From assembly GCF_018069875.1 (NCBI RefSeq), contig NZ_JAGQDF010000006.1, positions 124,001 to 188,000 of the forward strand: a DNA stretch of 64,000 nt, given 5' to 3'. The first letter of the stretch is position 1. Every line of letters starts with the position of its first letter. Below, piece after piece: positions 18,960-28,493 of this stretch. The notes beneath the pieces were generated by a model that was given only the letters and a program-made list of their open reading frames with translations, did not search any database and was not told where the DNA came from. This DNA comes from Ideonella alba. Lineage in GTDB: Bacteria > Pseudomonadota > Gammaproteobacteria > Burkholderiales > Burkholderiaceae_C. The position numbers and the translations under genes were made by a program.

Positions 18960-20064
18960 ATGGACATCGAACGCATCAACGCCATTGGCACCACCCTGTC
19001 CGACCTCAGCGCCCGCACCGAAGCGCTACGGGGGTATCTTTGACTACGACCGCAAATCGCTGCGGCTGACCGAAGTCAACGCCACCCTCGAGAACCCCGA
19101 CATCTGGAACGACCCCAAGCGGGCGCAGGAGCTGGGCAAGGAGAAGAAGACCCTGGACGAGGTGGTGGGCACGATCGACCACCTCAGCAGCAACCTGTCG
19201 GACAACCTCGAGCTCTTCGAGATGAGCAAGGCCGACGAGGATGTCGACGGCCTGGAGGCCATCGAGGCCGAGGCCGCCAGCCTGCGCGAGATCGTCGAGC
19301 GCCTCGAGTTCCGCCGCATGTTCAGCAACCCGGCCGACCCGAGCAACTGCTTCATCGACATCCAGGCCGGCGCCGGCGGCACCGAGGCCTGCGACTGGGC
19401 CGGCATGCTGCTGCGTCAGTACCTGAAGTACTGCGAGCGCAAGGGCTTCAAGGCCACGCTGGAGGACGAAACCCCGGGTGACGTGGCCGGCATCAAGAGC
19501 GCCACGATCAAGGTGGAGGGCGACTACGCCTTCGGCCACCTGCGCACCGAGACCGGCGTGCACCGTCTGGTGCGCAAGAGCCCCTTCGACTCGGCCGGCG
19601 GCCGCCACACCTCGTTCGCCTCGCTCTTCGTCTACCCCGAGATCGACGACTCGATCGAGATCGAGATCAACCCCTCGGACGTGCGCACCGACACCTTCCG
19701 CGCCAGCGGCGCCGGCGGCCAGCACATCAACAAGACCGACTCGGCGGTGCGCCTGACGCACATCCCCACCGGCATCGTCGTGCAGTGCCAGGACGGCCGC
19801 AGCCAGCACAGCAACCGCGACGTCGCCTGGCGCCGGCTGCGCTCGCGCCTGTACGACCACGAGATGAAGAAGCGCATGGAGGCGCAGCAGAAGCTCGAGG
19901 ACACCAAGACCGATGTCGGCTGGGGCCACCAGATCCGCTCCTACGTGCTGGACCAGAGCCGCATCAAGGACCTGCGCACCAACGTCGAGATCTCCAACAC
20001 CCAGAAGGTGCTGGACGGGGATCTGGACACCTTCATCGCCGCCAGCCTGAAGCAGGGCCTGTGA
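18960..20064 (+). CDS. prfB: peptide chain release factor 2, with programmed +1 frameshift
   Basis: Two reading-frame segments joined by a +1 shift: codons from ATG 18960 to CTT 19038-19040, then, after skipping T19041, from GAC 19042 to the TGA at 20062-20064. The product is 367 residues, close to E. coli RF2. It has the stop-codon-reading SPF motif in [12 protein letters not shown] and the GGQ hydrolysis motif in [17 protein letters not shown]2 ends translation at UGA and UAA. The stop overlaps the GTG of the downstream HAD gene. Read without the shift it would look like a short broken gene, which it is not. Confidence 0.97.
19029..19044 (+). promoter_or_regulatory. prfB recoding signal (internal Shine-Dalgarno, slippery CUU, UGA C)
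   Basis: The sequence CGGGGGTATCTTTGAC contains an internal Shine-Dalgarno-like GGGGG three bases before the slippery CTT and in-frame stop TGA followed by C. This is the classic RF2 autoregulatory site: low RF2 leaves the UGA unread, which favours slipping into the +1 frame and more RF2 synthesis. Confidence 0.96.
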
Positions 20065-20756
20065 AGCCAAGCCCGCGCCGGGGTTTCGACGCCCTGCTGT
20101 TCGACCTGGACGGCACGCTGATCGACAGCATGCCGCTGCACGCCCGCGCCTGGGTGCAGTGGGGCGCCACGGTCGGCCGGCCCTTGTCGGACGACCCGGC
20201 GCACTTCGCCAGCACCGCCGGCCGCAGCGGCCCCGAGATCCTGGCCGACATGTTCCCCACCGCCTCGCCGGCCGAGATCGAGCGCATGGCCGACGAGCGC
20301 GAGCAGGTCTACCGGGCGATGGCCCGGCAGGAGCTGCAGCTGGTGGCCGGCGCGCAGGCCCTGCTGCAGCGCGCCCATGCCGCCGGCAAGCGTCTGGCGG
20401 TGTGCACCGCCGCGCCGCCGGACAACATCGCCCTGGCTTTCGAGCGCTTCGGCCTGGCCGACTGGGTGACGGTGGTCAGCAGCCCGGCCGACGGCCTGCG
20501 CGGCAAGCCCCACCCCGACATCTTCCTGGCCGCCGCCGAGCGCCTGGCGGTGCCGCCCGAGACCTGTCTGGTCTTCGAGGACGCCCCGCTGGGCCTGGAG
20601 GCCGCCCACCGCGCCGGCATGGCCGCGGTCGCCCTGACCACCACGCTGGACGCCGACGCGTTCAGCGCCTTCCCGAACCGGATCGCCACGGTGAGCGACT
20701 TCACCGCCCTGGATCCGGCCCTGCTGTTCAATGGACCCCAAGGATGCCCACCATGA
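20061..20756 (+). CDS. HAD-family phosphatase (beta-phosphoglucomutase/phosphoglycolate phosphatase-like)
   Basis: A 231-residue haloacid dehalogenase-type hydrolase. Motif I is [13 protein letters not shown] with the nucleophile Asp, motif II the Thr in AVCTAAP, motif III Lys in RGKPHPDIF and motif [14 protein letters not shown]. The helical cap is of the C1 type. The substrate is a phosphorylated small molecule but not predictable. The GTG start overlaps the prfB stop, and its own stop overlaps the pepN start (ATGA), forming prfB-HAD-pepN. Confidence 0.88.
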   Translation: MKPSPRRGFDALLFDLDGTLIDSMPLHARAWVQWGATVGRPLSDDPAHFASTAGRSGPEILADMFPTASPAEIERMADEREQVYRAMARQELQLVAGAQALLQRAHAAGKRLAVCTAAPPDNIALAFERFGLADWVTVVSSPADGLRGKPHPDIFLAAAERLAVPPETCLVFEDAPLGLEAAHRAGMAAVALTTTLDADAFSAFPNRIATVSDFTALDPALLFNGPQGCPP

Positions 20757-23437
20757 TGTTGATGCGTGAAGGCTCTGCCCCCCTGATCCGTCGCGAGGAC
20801 TACACCGCGCCGGCCTACACCATCCGCCAGGCCGAGCTGTGCTTCGACCTGGACGCCGCCAAGACCATCGTCGCCAGCAAGCTCAGCGTGCAGCGCGACA
20901 CCGCCCAGGACAAGCAGCCCCTGCGCCTGCACGGCGAAGACCTGAACCTGCTGCGCGTGCTGGTCGACGGCCAGAGCGTGTCCTTCCGCCACGAGGACGG
21001 CCAGCTGGTGATCGACGCCCCCGAGGCCGACGCCTTCACGCTGGAGATCCGCAACACCATCGCGCCCGAGAAGAACACCCAGCTCAGCGGCCTGTACGCC
21101 AGCGGCTCGGGCCTGTTCACCCAGTGCGAGGCCGAAGGCTTTCGCCGCATCACCTACTTCCTGGACCGCCCCGACGTGATGGCCACCTTCACGGTGACGC
21201 TGCGCGCCGACAAGGCGAAGTACCCGGTGCTGCTGTCCAACGGCAACCTGGTCGAGCAGGGCGATCTGGATGGCGGCCGCCACTTCGCCGTCTGGAACGA
21301 CCCCTTCCCCAAGCCCTGCTACCTGTTCGCGCTGGTGGCGGCCGACCTGGTGCGCCGCGAGCAGCGCGTGACCAGCCGCGGCGGCAGGGAGCACCTGCTG
21401 CAGATCTACGTCAAGCGCGGCGACCTGGAAAAGACCGAGCACGCGATGAACTCGCTGATCGCCTCGATCATCTGGGACGAGCACCGCTTCGGCCTGCCGC
21501 TGGACCTGGAGCGCTTCATGATCGTCGCCGTCGACGACTTCAACATGGGCGCGATGGAGAACAAGGGGTTGAACATCTTCAACACCAAGTTCGTGCTGGC
21601 CAGCCCGGCCACCGCCACCGATGAGGACTTCGACGGCATCGAGAGCGTGGTCGGCCACGAGTACTTCCACAACTGGACCGGCAACCGCATCACCTGCCGC
21701 GACTGGTTCCAGCTGTCGCTCAAGGAAGGCCTGACCGTCTTCCGCGACCAGGAATTCAGCATGGACATGAGCGGCAGCGCCAGCGCGCGCGCGGTGCGCC
21801 GCATCGCCGATGTCTGCAGCCTGCGCGAGCGCCAGTTCACCGAGGACGCCGGCGCCATGGCCCACCCGGTGCGCCCCGACGCCTACCAGGCGATCGACAA
21901 CTTCTACACCCCCACCATCTACGAGAAGGGGGCCGAGGTCGTGCGCATGATGCACACGCTGGTCGGCCGCGCCGGCTTTGCCGCCGGCATGAAGCTCTAC
22001 TTCCAGCGCCATGACGGCCAGGCCGTGACCTGCGACGACTTTGCGCAGGCCATCGCCGACGCCAACCCCGGCAGCACGCTGGCCACCCAGCTCGAGGTGT
22101 TCAAGCGCTGGTACAGCCAGGCCGGCACGCCGCGCCTGCAGGCCCGCGGCAGCTGGGACGCCGCCAGCGCCACCTACACCCTGACGCTGCGCCAGCACAC
22201 CCCGGCCACGCCGGGCCAGCACGACAAGCAGCCGCAGTTGCTGCCGGTGCGCATGGGCCTGGTCGGCCACGACGGTCAGGCCGTGGCGCTGCAACTGCAG
22301 GGCGAGGACAGCGCCAGCGGCACCGAGCGCGTGCTGGTGCTGACCGAGGCCGAGCAGGTATTCGTCTTCACCGGCGTGACGCAGGCGGTCGTGCCGTCGC
22401 TGCTGCGCGGCTTCTCGGCGCCGGTGCTGCTGGACGATGGCCTGAGTGATGCTGAGCTGCTGGTGCTGCTGGCCCACGACGCCGACGCCTTCAACCGCTG
22501 GGAAGCCGGCCAGCGCCTGGCGGTCCAGCGCCTGCGCGCAGCCGTGCAGGACGGCGGCGCGGTGCAGATCGACGACACCCACCTGGCGGCGCTGCGGGCC
22601 CTGCTGCTGGACCCGGACCTGGACCCGTCCTTCAAGGCCCGTGCGCTGCAGCTGCCGGTGCAGACCTACCTGGCCGAGCTGATCACGCCGGTCGACCCGC
22701 AGCGCATCCACGCCGCCTGCGAGTCGTGGCAGGACCAGCTGGCAGCGCGGCTGCAGGCCGACTGGGCCACCACCTTCGAGGCGATGCAGGTGCGCGAGGG
22801 CTACCGCCCCGATGCCGCGCAGAGCGGCCGGCGCGCGCTGGCCAACCTGGCGCTGGCGATGCTGGTGCGCCAGGCGGTGGCCGCAGGCGATCCGGTGTGG
22901 CCCGGCCGCGCCTTCCAGCGCTTCAAGGACGCGACCAACATGACCGACCGCCTGGGCGCCCTCGAAGCCCTGGTGAACGCCCACGCCGAACTGGCCCAGC
23001 CGGCACTGGAGCGCTTCCTGGCGCTGGCCGGCGACGACGCGCTGGTGGTCGACAAGTGGTTCCAGGTGCAGGCCCGCGCCGCCGAGAAGGACGGCCGTGT
23101 CTTCGCCCGCGTGCGCCAGCTGCTGCAGCACCCGCAGTTCACGCTGTCCAACCCCAACCGGGCACGGTCGGTGCTGAGCTCGCTGGTGATGTTCAATCCG
23201 GCCGCCTTCCACCGCAGCGATGCTGCCGGCTATGTGCTGTGGGCCGACATGGTGATCGCGCTGGACGCCGCCAACCCGCAGCTGGCCTCGCGCATCGCCC
23301 GTGCGCTGGACCGCTGGACCGCACTGGCCGAGCCCTACCGCAGTGCCGCCCGCGAGGCGATCGCCCGCGTGGCCGCGAGCACCCGGCTGAGCGGCGACGT
23401 GCGCGAGATCGTCACCCGCGCGCTGGACGCCGCCTGA
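20753..23437 (+). CDS. pepN: aminopeptidase N
   Basis: An 894-residue M1-family zinc aminopeptidase of the usual PepN length. The substrate-binding motif GAMENKG and the zinc motif HEYFHNW with the second Glu downstream are present, followed by the long helical C-terminal domain. It trims N-terminal residues from peptides in the cytoplasm. I chose ATG 20753 because AGGA lies eight bases upstream and because it overlaps the HAD stop; ATGs at 20744, 20756 and 20762 are also in frame. Confidence 0.94.
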   Translation: MMLMREGSAPLIRREDYTAPAYTIRQAELCFDLDAAKTIVASKLSVQRDTAQDKQPLRLHGEDLNLLRVLVDGQSVSFRHEDGQLVIDAPEADAFTLEIRNTIAPEKNTQLSGLYASGSGLFTQCEAEGFRRITYFLDRPDVMATFTVTLRADKAKYPVLLSNGNLVEQGDLDGGRHFAVWNDPFPKPCYLFALVAADLVRREQRVTSRGGREHLLQIYVKRGDLEKTEHAMNSLIASIIWDEHRFGLPLDLERFMIVAVDDFNMGAMENKGLNIFNTKFVLASPATATDEDFDGIESVVGHEYFHNWTGNRITCRDWFQLSLKEGLTVFRDQEFSMDMSGSASARAVRRIADVCSLRERQFTEDAGAMAHPVRPDAYQAIDNFYTPTIYEKGAEVVRMMHTLVGRAGFAAGMKLYFQRHDGQAVTCDDFAQAIADANPGSTLATQLEVFKRWYSQAGTPRLQARGSWDAASATYTLTLRQHTPATPGQHDKQPQLLPVRMGLVGHDGQAVALQLQGEDSASGTERVLVLTEAEQVFVFTGVTQAVVPSLLRGFSAPVLLDDGLSDAELLVLLAHDADAFNRWEAGQRLAVQRLRAAVQDGGAVQIDDTHLAALRALLLDPDLDPSFKARALQLPVQTYLAELITPVDPQRIHAACESWQDQLAARLQADWATTFEAMQVREGYRPDAAQSGRRALANLALAMLVRQAVAAGDPVWPGRAFQRFKDATNMTDRLGALEALVNAHAELAQPALERFLALAGDDALVVDKWFQVQARAAEKDGRVFARVRQLLQHPQFTLSNPNRARSVLSSLVMFNPAAFHRSDAAGYVLWADMVIALDAANPQLASRIARALDRWTALAEPYRSAAREAIARVAASTRLSGDVREIVTRALDAA

Positions 23438-23462
23438 TTTCACGTCTCACGAGGATCCACCC

Positions 23463-24476
23463 ATGAGTTCACGCATCTCCCTCACCCGCTACCTGGTCGA
23501 GCAGCAGCGCGAGCACGGCCACATCCCGGCCCAGCTGCGCCTGCTGATCGAGGTGGTCGCCCGCGCCTGCAAGAGCATCGCCATCTCGGTCAACAAGGGC
23601 GCCCTGGGCGAGGTGCTGGGCTCGGCGGCCTCCGAGAACGTGCAGGGCGAGATCCAGAAGAAGCTCGACATCATCTCCAACGAGGTGCTGATCGAGGCCA
23701 ACGAATGGGGCGGCCACCTGGCGGCCATGGCCTCCGAGGAAATGGACAGCATCCACGTGGTACCCAACCGCTACCCGCAGGGCGAGTACCTGCTGCTGTT
23801 CGATCCGCTGGACGGCAGCAGCAACATCGACGTCAATGTGTCGATCGGCACCATCTTCTCGGTGCTGCGCAAGGTCAACAACCAGCGCGGCATCAGCGAG
23901 GAGGACTTCCTGCAGCCCGGCAAGCAGCAGGCCGCCGCGGGCTACTGCGTCTACGGCCCGCAGACCACGCTGGTGCTGACCGTGGGCGAAGGCGTGGCCA
24001 TGTTCACGCTGGACCGCGAGACCGGCTCCTGGGTGCTGACCGAAGACCAGGTGCAGATCCCCGAGGACACCAAGGAGTTCGCGATCAACATGTCGAACAT
24101 GCGCCACTGGGACGCCCCGGTCAAGCGCTACATCGACGAGTGCCTGAGCGGCAAGGAAGGCCCGCGCGGCAAGGACTTCAACATGCGCTGGGTGGCCAGC
24201 ATGGTGGCCGATGTGCACCGCATCCTGACCCGCGGCGGCGTCTTCCTGTACCCCTGGGACAAGCGCGACCCGGACAAGCCCGGCAAGCTGCGCCTGATGT
24301 ACGAGGCCAACCCGATGGCCTTCCTGGTCGAGCAGGCCGGCGGCCTGGCCACCAACGGGCGCCAGCGCATCATGGACGTGGTCCCGGGCAAACTGCACGA
24401 ACGCGTGGCGGTGGTGCTGGGCTCGAAGAACGAGGTCCAGCGCGTGACCGACTACCATCTCGCCAGCCCGACCTGA
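23463..24476 (+). CDS. fbp: fructose-1,6-bisphosphatase class I
   Basis: A 337-residue enzyme converting fructose 1,6-bisphosphate to fructose 6-phosphate in gluconeogenesis and, if present, the Calvin cycle. The metal-binding signature [20 protein letters not shown] and the C-terminal [14 protein letters not shown] are diagnostic of class I. The start has a GAGGA ribosome-binding site. It follows pepN by 25 bases. No Calvin-cycle genes are adjacent, so a role in gluconeogenesis is the simpler reading. Confidence 0.95.
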   Translation: MSSRISLTRYLVEQQREHGHIPAQLRLLIEVVARACKSIAISVNKGALGEVLGSAASENVQGEIQKKLDIISNEVLIEANEWGGHLAAMASEEMDSIHVVPNRYPQGEYLLLFDPLDGSSNIDVNVSIGTIFSVLRKVNNQRGISEEDFLQPGKQQAAAGYCVYGPQTTLVLTVGEGVAMFTLDRETGSWVLTEDQVQIPEDTKEFAINMSNMRHWDAPVKRYIDECLSGKEGPRGKDFNMRWVASMVADVHRILTRGGVFLYPWDKRDPDKPGKLRLMYEANPMAFLVEQAGGLATNGRQRIMDVVPGKLHERVAVVLGSKNEVQRVTDYHLASPT

Positions 24477-24535
24477 CAGCCCCACCCGGCCCGCCTGCCC
24501 GCGCCGGCTGACGGCCGCTGCAGCCCAGGTGCGAT

Positions 24536-25288
24536 GTGAACACGGATTACATCTACTGGACCTTCACCGCAGCCGCGCAGTGCGTGTCGACCTTCGTCGC
24601 ACTGCTGCTGACGGGCTATGCCCTGGTGCTGTCGCAGATCGAGGCCGCGCGCGAGAACGACGACTCGCTGCAGGAGATCCACGCCGCGCTGCGCAAGAGC
24701 TACCACGCGCGCCTGACCGGCCTCGCCTGGCTGACCGCGCTGGCGGTGGGCCTGAGCCTGCTGGTGGTGTGGATCAACCGCAGCAACGAACCCACCCCCG
24801 GCCCGCTGCTGTGGCTGGCCGGCGCGATGGACGGCGTGGCCATGGTGGCCGGCCTGGCCTTCGTGGTCGCCATCATCGACCCCGACAAATACCAGAAGGC
24901 GGCCGAACGCGCGCTGGAGGCCCGCGCCGGCGCCGCCGGCGCCGCCGATGAGCGCCCGGGCGTGCCCGCGGCCGAGTTCTTCCGCGCCTTCCGCCGTCTG
25001 GAGCGCCAGCTGCGCGAGCTGCTGCGCCGCCAGGACAGCGACAACGCCGACGAGACCGCCCTGCGCGGCGCCTCCTTGCGCCGCCTGGCCGATGCGCTGC
25101 TGCAGGCCGAGGCCATCGGCGACGAGCTCTACGCCGACCTGAGCGAGCTGGCCCGCTACCGCAACCTGCTGTTCCACGGCGACATCAAGCTCAGCGACGC
25201 CACGATGATCGAGCGGGTGCGCGCGCTGCAGGCCCGGGTGCGCTCGCTCGCCGCGCCCTCCGCCCCGCGCCGGTTGGATCCGCTATAA
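24536..25288 (+). CDS. membrane protein of unknown function upstream of tRNA-Thr
   Basis: A 250-residue protein starting with GTG (an ATG two bases earlier runs straight into a stop). Three hydrophobic helices lie near residues 9-30, 61-80 and 90-112; the rest is a cytoplasmic, charged helical region with EFFRAFRRLERQLRELLRRQ. I do not recognise the family. Its stop codon TAA is part of the TATAAT -10 element of the tRNA-Thr promoter, so the gene and promoter share bases. Confidence 0.75.
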   Translation: MNTDYIYWTFTAAAQCVSTFVALLLTGYALVLSQIEAARENDDSLQEIHAALRKSYHARLTGLAWLTALAVGLSLLVVWINRSNEPTPGPLLWLAGAMDGVAMVAGLAFVVAIIDPDKYQKAAERALEARAGAAGAADERPGVPAAEFFRAFRRLERQLRELLRRQDSDNADETALRGASLRRLADALLQAEAIGDELYADLSELARYRNLLFHGDIKLSDATMIERVRALQARVRSLAAPSAPRRLDPL

Positions 25289-25289
25289 T
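25284..25289 (+). promoter_or_regulatory. -10 element of the tRNA-Thr promoter
   Basis: A perfect TATAAT lies 10 bases before the mature tRNA 5' end and contains the TAA stop of the preceding gene. The region 17 bases upstream is GC-rich and gives no good -35 match. Confidence 0.6.
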
Positions 25290-25299
25290 CCGCGTTTTC

Positions 25300-25375
25300 G
25301 CCGGTGTAGCTCAGTTGGTAGAGCAGCGCATTCGTAATGCGAAGGTCGGGAGTTCGACTCTCTTCACCGGCACCA
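25300..25375 (+). tRNA. tRNA-Thr (anticodon CGT)
   Basis: A complete 76-base cloverleaf. The acceptor stem GCCGGTG pairs with CACCGGC, followed by discriminator A and encoded CCA. The D arm is GCTCAGTTGGTAGAGC, the anticodon loop TTCGTAA gives CGT (codon ACG), and the T arm has GTTCGACTC. Its 3' part from base 25326 is repeated at 31738, because a mobile element has integrated into the gene and restored it. Confidence 0.97.
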
Positions 25376-25386
25376 ACAAAAAGCCT
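25326..25386 (+). repeat. attL direct repeat
   Basis: 61 bases identical to 31738-31798, covering the anticodon stem-loop to the 3' end of tRNA-Thr and 11 trailer bases. Base 25325 differs from its right-hand counterpart 31737. Similarity continues beyond 25386 with four mismatches up to the transcription terminator. Confidence 0.95.
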
Positions 25387-25407
25387 AAGCGCATCAAAGA
25401 CTTAGGC
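25383..25407 (+). other. trailer hairpin downstream of tRNA-Thr (left copy)
   Basis: GCCTAAG (25383-25389) pairs with CTTAGGC (25401-25407) around an 11-base loop. The right-hand copy at 31795-31819 has GCCTGAG and CTCAGGC, so an A-T pair is replaced by a G-C pair. This covariation suggests that the RNA stem is maintained. Confidence 0.7.
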
Positions 25408-25418
25408 ACCGCACTCAG

Positions 25419-25447
25419 CGCCCCGCATGTCGGGGCGTTTTCTTTTT
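25419..25447 (+). terminator. rho-independent terminator after tRNA-Thr
   Basis: Stem CGCCCCG / CGGGGCG with loop CATGT, followed by TTTTCTTTTT. It lies 43 bases after the tRNA and would end its transcript. The same hairpin is found at 31831. Confidence 0.85.
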
Positions 25448-25696
25448 CCGAGTACTGCGAGGGGCCATGTAGCCACCATGTAGCGGCTGTCTTGTCAGTG
25501 GACTCTATGCGCCCGCTGCTGAGACACACACATCGGCAAACGCACTGAGCAAGAAGTCTCACTTGGCTACAGGGAATTGCATTGCATGTGCGATGTAGTT
25601 CAAGCAGAATCTCGCGCAGGCATAGCCTACGAGGTCACCCACTCTTGGTGGCCGCCCCTGAGCCCGCTCCCGCGGGCTCTTGTATTTCTGCTGTTG
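25448..25696. other. left end of the element, no gene seen
   Basis: About 250 bases between the tRNA terminator and the DUF3800 stop. It holds the repeated ATGTAGC motifs (25465-25484) and a possible inverted copy, TGGCTACAG, near 25563. I see no coding sequence. The likely content is integrase arm-type sites and the end of the leftward operon. Confidence 0.5.
25465..25484 (+). repeat. left arm-type site candidate (two tandem ATGTAGC motifs)
   Basis: This 20-base sequence, CCATGTAGCCACCATGTAGC, is identical to 31589-31608 near the other end of the element. Each copy holds two ATGTAGC motifs 11 bases apart. Position inside each att repeat fits arm-type binding sites of a tyrosine integrase. 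Confidence 0.6.
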
Positions 25697-26536
25697 CTAG
25701 GCTGATGCCGGAGCCTCGCCTGCAACTTGCGAAGTGCCGCCATCAAAACAGCTGTACTTAACGCCAAGCAGGCCGTTCTCTTTCGTGCAGTGGACGTCAA
25801 TGAGTCGTCCGGACTCCCGCAGTGACGCCAGTGCCCGGTTTCCGGCGTCGTACCCACCCATACACATCGGCCACAAAACCAAGTCTGCGACCTGCATCAA
25901 CCTAGACTGCTTTGTCTTGACACCGAATTCAAGCAGAGTCTTTTGCAAGTCTCCAGCCTCTAGTGGGCCGTACTTCGCCGACCTATCGGCGTTGAACGGC
26001 AAACCATTCGCTCTGAGCTCGTCAAAGTAGGTCTTAAGTCTGCGCTCTGTCCTCCGGTCCGTTCTTTCAACGTAGACCCGCAGGCGGGCATCATGGGCAC
26101 GAGCGAACTTTGCAGCCCGCTCTACAGCAATAGTGAACGCCGTCTTGCAGAGTGACCACCGTTTTTCCCCATACACCGGCTGATAGCGTTGGTTGTACCC
26201 CGGCCTGTCAATCACGCAAGCGTGGACAACAATCGGCATTTGATTGATAAGGTCGGTGAGTTCGCCAAGGAATCTTTCCCTCTTGACCGCATCATGGGCC
26301 AGCCACCTGAAGGCCTTGCTGCAATGGCGAATCTCCACCGAATGCAGAGGGCATCCATCCAACTCCGGCCAGCGAGAACAGAACGTGTCGTACGCCTGTT
26401 CAGCGCTCGCCTTGTCCTGCTCGCGAATCAGAACGCCACCTAGGCCGAACCAATCCCTCGCCCTTCTTTCGGTCGGCGGCGCATGGTCGGGATGCTTAGG
26501 TCCCGAGTCATCAACATAGAAGAGGAAATGATTCAT
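25697..26536 (-). CDS. DUF3800 domain protein
   Basis: A 279-residue protein beginning MNHFLFYVDDSGPKHPD, the DUF3800 N-terminus, with YVERTDRRTERRL in the middle and QVADLVLWPM near the end. The family has an RNase H-like fold whose conserved acidic residues (DDSG, ERTD, QVAD) are probably catalytic, but no activity is established. DUF3800 genes are frequent cargo of prophages, islands and defence regions. I chose ATG 26536 over an in-frame ATG nine codons upstream because the family begins there. Lower GC than the chromosome supports transfer. Confidence 0.85.
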   Translation of the reverse strand: MNHFLFYVDDSGPKHPDHAPPTERRARDWFGLGGVLIREQDKASAEQAYDTFCSRWPELDGCPLHSVEIRHCSKAFRWLAHDAVKRERFLGELTDLINQMPIVVHACVIDRPGYNQRYQPVYGEKRWSLCKTAFTIAVERAAKFARAHDARLRVYVERTDRRTERRLKTYFDELRANGLPFNADRSAKYGPLEAGDLQKTLLEFGVKTKQSRLMQVADLVLWPMCMGGYDAGNRALASLRESGRLIDVHCTKENGLLGVKYSCFDGGTSQVAGEAPASA

Positions 26537-26605
26537 TGCCAGTGGATTGTGCACTCGCCACATGCCTACGACAGGAATGCAACCGTGGATGCCTCGACAC
26601 GGCAG

Positions 26606-26806
26606 CTAGCCGAGCCTGAGCGCAACCTCGGCCAACTGCCTAGCGACTCCCCTTAGCCCGGTACGGACACCCCCCTTCCATGCATTGAGTGCCGCTTTAG
26701 CCTTACCTAAATCGCTTTTCGGTCCTGTTGACCGCTCCCACGGTTTCCACTGCCTGATTAATTCCGCCTGCCGCTGCCTGCGCTCCAAGGTCCAGCCCTT
26801 GCCCAT
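26606..26806 (-). CDS. small element-borne protein with ERRQRQAELIRQWKPWERSTGP motif region
   Basis: A 66-residue basic protein. The N-terminal block starting GKGWTLERRQRQAELIRQ and continuing WKPWERSTGPKS, then Gly-Lys and LNAWKGG, resembles short hypothetical proteins common on phages and islands; no function is established. It overlaps the 3' end of the 235-residue gene by 104 bases in another frame on the same strand, an unusually long overlap. Confidence 0.6.
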   Translation of the reverse strand: MGKGWTLERRQRQAELIRQWKPWERSTGPKSDLGKAKAALNAWKGGVRTGLRGVARQLAEVALRLG

Positions 26807-27410
26807 GAGTCACCCCCAATAGTTCGTTTGGCCGACTTTGCGTTTCTTCCGCGTACGCGGGCGAAGCGCCCTGCCCACTGACCGGGGCACCGTTGTTCAC
26901 CTGCTGCTGTCCGCCGTTGTTGATGTTCGCCTGCCTCGCGAAGACCACCGGCGGATTCTTGATGGTGGCGATTGCCTCCAAGGTCGCCCGGCTTTGGGCT
27001 TGGGCCTTGAAGGCCAGACGAAGGTAGCGCTCCGCATAGTCGGGGTGATTGAACATGTTCAACTGCCCCACGCGCGCCAGCTCGCCAAAGATGCCGTTTA
27101 GGGCGATGGCCTGCGCTGACAGCAGACGCACCGACGCCGACATGTCGCCCTTGTCCAACTCCTGCGCCGTCTTGGTCAAGACCATGGCGCACTCGGTCAG
27201 CGACAGGTCGCCAAAGGTCGGCGCGCCGAAGCTCGCCATAGTGCGGGCGTTGCCAACGATGCCATCCGCTGCAACCTGCGCCATCAACTCATCGCGCGTC
27301 TTGCCCTCCTCGGCTTTCAGCTCCAGGCACCACGCTTTCGGCTTCTGAGGCTCAGGGGGCGGTGGCGTATCCGCGCTGGGTCGATTCGTTCGTCTTGCTG
27401 GCTTGGTCAT
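26703..27410 (-). CDS. hypothetical protein of the mobile element
   Basis: A 235-residue protein with a Pro-rich basic N-terminus, a helical core (about residues 30-150) containing LSLTECAMVLTKTAQELDKGD and HPDYAERYLRLAFKAQAQSRA, and a Gln/Asn/Gly-rich tail with NINNGGQQQVNNGAP. It resembles uncharacterised phage and island proteins found next to the small WERSTGP protein. No catalytic motif is visible. It reads leftwards downstream of the relaxase gene. Confidence 0.7.
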   Translation of the reverse strand: MTKPARRTNRPSADTPPPPEPQKPKAWCLELKAEEGKTRDELMAQVAADGIVGNARTMASFGAPTFGDLSLTECAMVLTKTAQELDKGDMSASVRLLSAQAIALNGIFGELARVGQLNMFNHPDYAERYLRLAFKAQAQSRATLEAIATIKNPPVVFARQANINNGGQQQVNNGAPVSGQGASPAYAEETQSRPNELLGVTHGQGLDLGAQAAAGGINQAVETVGAVNRTEKRFR

Positions 27411-27498
27411 GCTGTGTTGTCGTGCCTTGTCGGTTGGCTTGGGGATGCGTTAGCGCTGCTCGATTGGGGTCGGCTCGGGAGGCAAACCCTACAGAGTC

Positions 27499-28350
27499 CT
27501 AGGGTTCACGGTCGGGCAGGCCACCGCGGGGCCCTGCAACCCCTATAGGCCTTGAGTGAATCAGCGCCCGATTGCGCCTTGCTTCTTCAGCGTGCGTCTT
27601 CGCGCCCTTGCCGCGACTCGTCATGATGTGGGCGAACTTCCCCGGCGTGTCTGCCTTGAAGTCCTCAACCGCAAACCCTAGGGCATCAGCAAAGGGTCGG
27701 GGGTCTCGCTCTATCGTGTCGCGCAACAAAGGCCACAGCAGCGACCGCAGGGCCGGGTCGCCATCGGCGTGCAATGAGGCAATCACTGCCGCTGCGGCAC
27801 TTGCCTTCGGTTTTCCCTTGAGCGGACCTAGCCCGCGCTTCAGACCGAAGGGCTTCGCCACCTTGTCGAAGAAGTTCGACTGAAGATGGCGCAGCCTCTC
27901 ACGCCCTCCCATCAGGTCAGACCCTCTCAACCGGCCATCGACCAAGGGAAGGCAAAGCACATGCACATGGGGCGCTGCCTCGTCGTGGTGTATGTCGGCC
28001 GACAAGACAGGGCCAAAGGTCCCGCGCGACCATTCAACGCAACTGGCGAAATAGGCCAGGGCATCGACAGGCGCACCGCGCGGCAGGCTACATATCACCT
28101 CGATGGCTCGCACCGCATCCCGCCTGACCTTGGTGATGCCAGCCTCGGCCACCAGCCACCGCTCCAGGGCTGCCACGCCCTCGGGGCTTTTCGGCCCCTC
28201 TAGGGTCACGTTCAAGTGACTGCGGGTCGGGTCTATGTTGCTGCCCGCCCCACGTTCGGCCGCGATGGTGCGCCGGTTGTGTCTGGCAGCCGCCAGGACA
28301 TGTCCATTGGCGGCCAGCTTCTTGGCGCGCATAAAGGCAGCGGCGCTCAT
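27499..28350 (-). CDS. mobV: MobV-family relaxase (plasmid recombination enzyme, Mob/Pre)
   Basis: A 283-residue DNA relaxase. It begins with the MobV pattern FMRAKKLAANGHVLAAARHN, has NIDPTRSHLN near residues 39-48 and the metal-binding motif HHDEAAPHVH at 121-130. MobV proteins nick one strand at oriT and pilot it during mobilization. The protein is shorter than many MobV relaxases, lacking most of the C-terminal extension. The ATG at 28350 overlaps the stop of the preceding gene (ATGA), which favours it over the upstream in-frame Met. No type IV secretion genes are present. Confidence 0.85.
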   Translation of the reverse strand: MSAAAFMRAKKLAANGHVLAAARHNRRTIAAERGAGSNIDPTRSHLNVTLEGPKSPEGVAALERWLVAEAGITKVRRDAVRAIEVICSLPRGAPVDALAYFASCVEWSRGTFGPVLSADIHHDEAAPHVHVLCLPLVDGRLRGSDLMGGRERLRHLQSNFFDKVAKPFGLKRGLGPLKGKPKASAAAAVIASLHADGDPALRSLLWPLLRDTIERDPRPFADALGFAVEDFKADTPGKFAHIMTSRGKGAKTHAEEARRNRALIHSRPIGVAGPRGGLPDREP

Positions 28351-28493
28351 GTTGCACGCTCCGCGAGGGCCCGCAGGAAGCGATACAAGCCCCACAGGTC
28401 AGCCAATGCCATTGCCCCAAGGTCTGCGGGTATCCCCGCGCCATAGCGGGCCGCCAGGGCCTCCAAGTCGGTCAGCCATTGCGGCGTAGTCAT
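28347..28493 (-). CDS. 48-residue protein upstream of the relaxase
   Basis: A small protein with ALAARYGAGIPADLGAMALA and a hydrophobic-basic ending LYRFLRALAERAT. It overlaps both neighbours by four bases (ATGA on each side), which makes it part of a tightly coupled operon xis-112aa-48aa-mobV. No family recognised; a relaxase accessory role is only a guess from position. Confidence 0.6.
   Translation of the reverse strand: MTTPQWLTDLEALAARYGAGIPADLGAMALADLWGLYRFLRALAERAT

Noticed and set aside
20309..23443. A 1044-codon open frame on the minus strand across pepN
   Set aside because: It is the antisense shadow of pepN in a GC-rich genome: its protein is low-complexity, rich in His, Gln, Val and Gly, without any motif.
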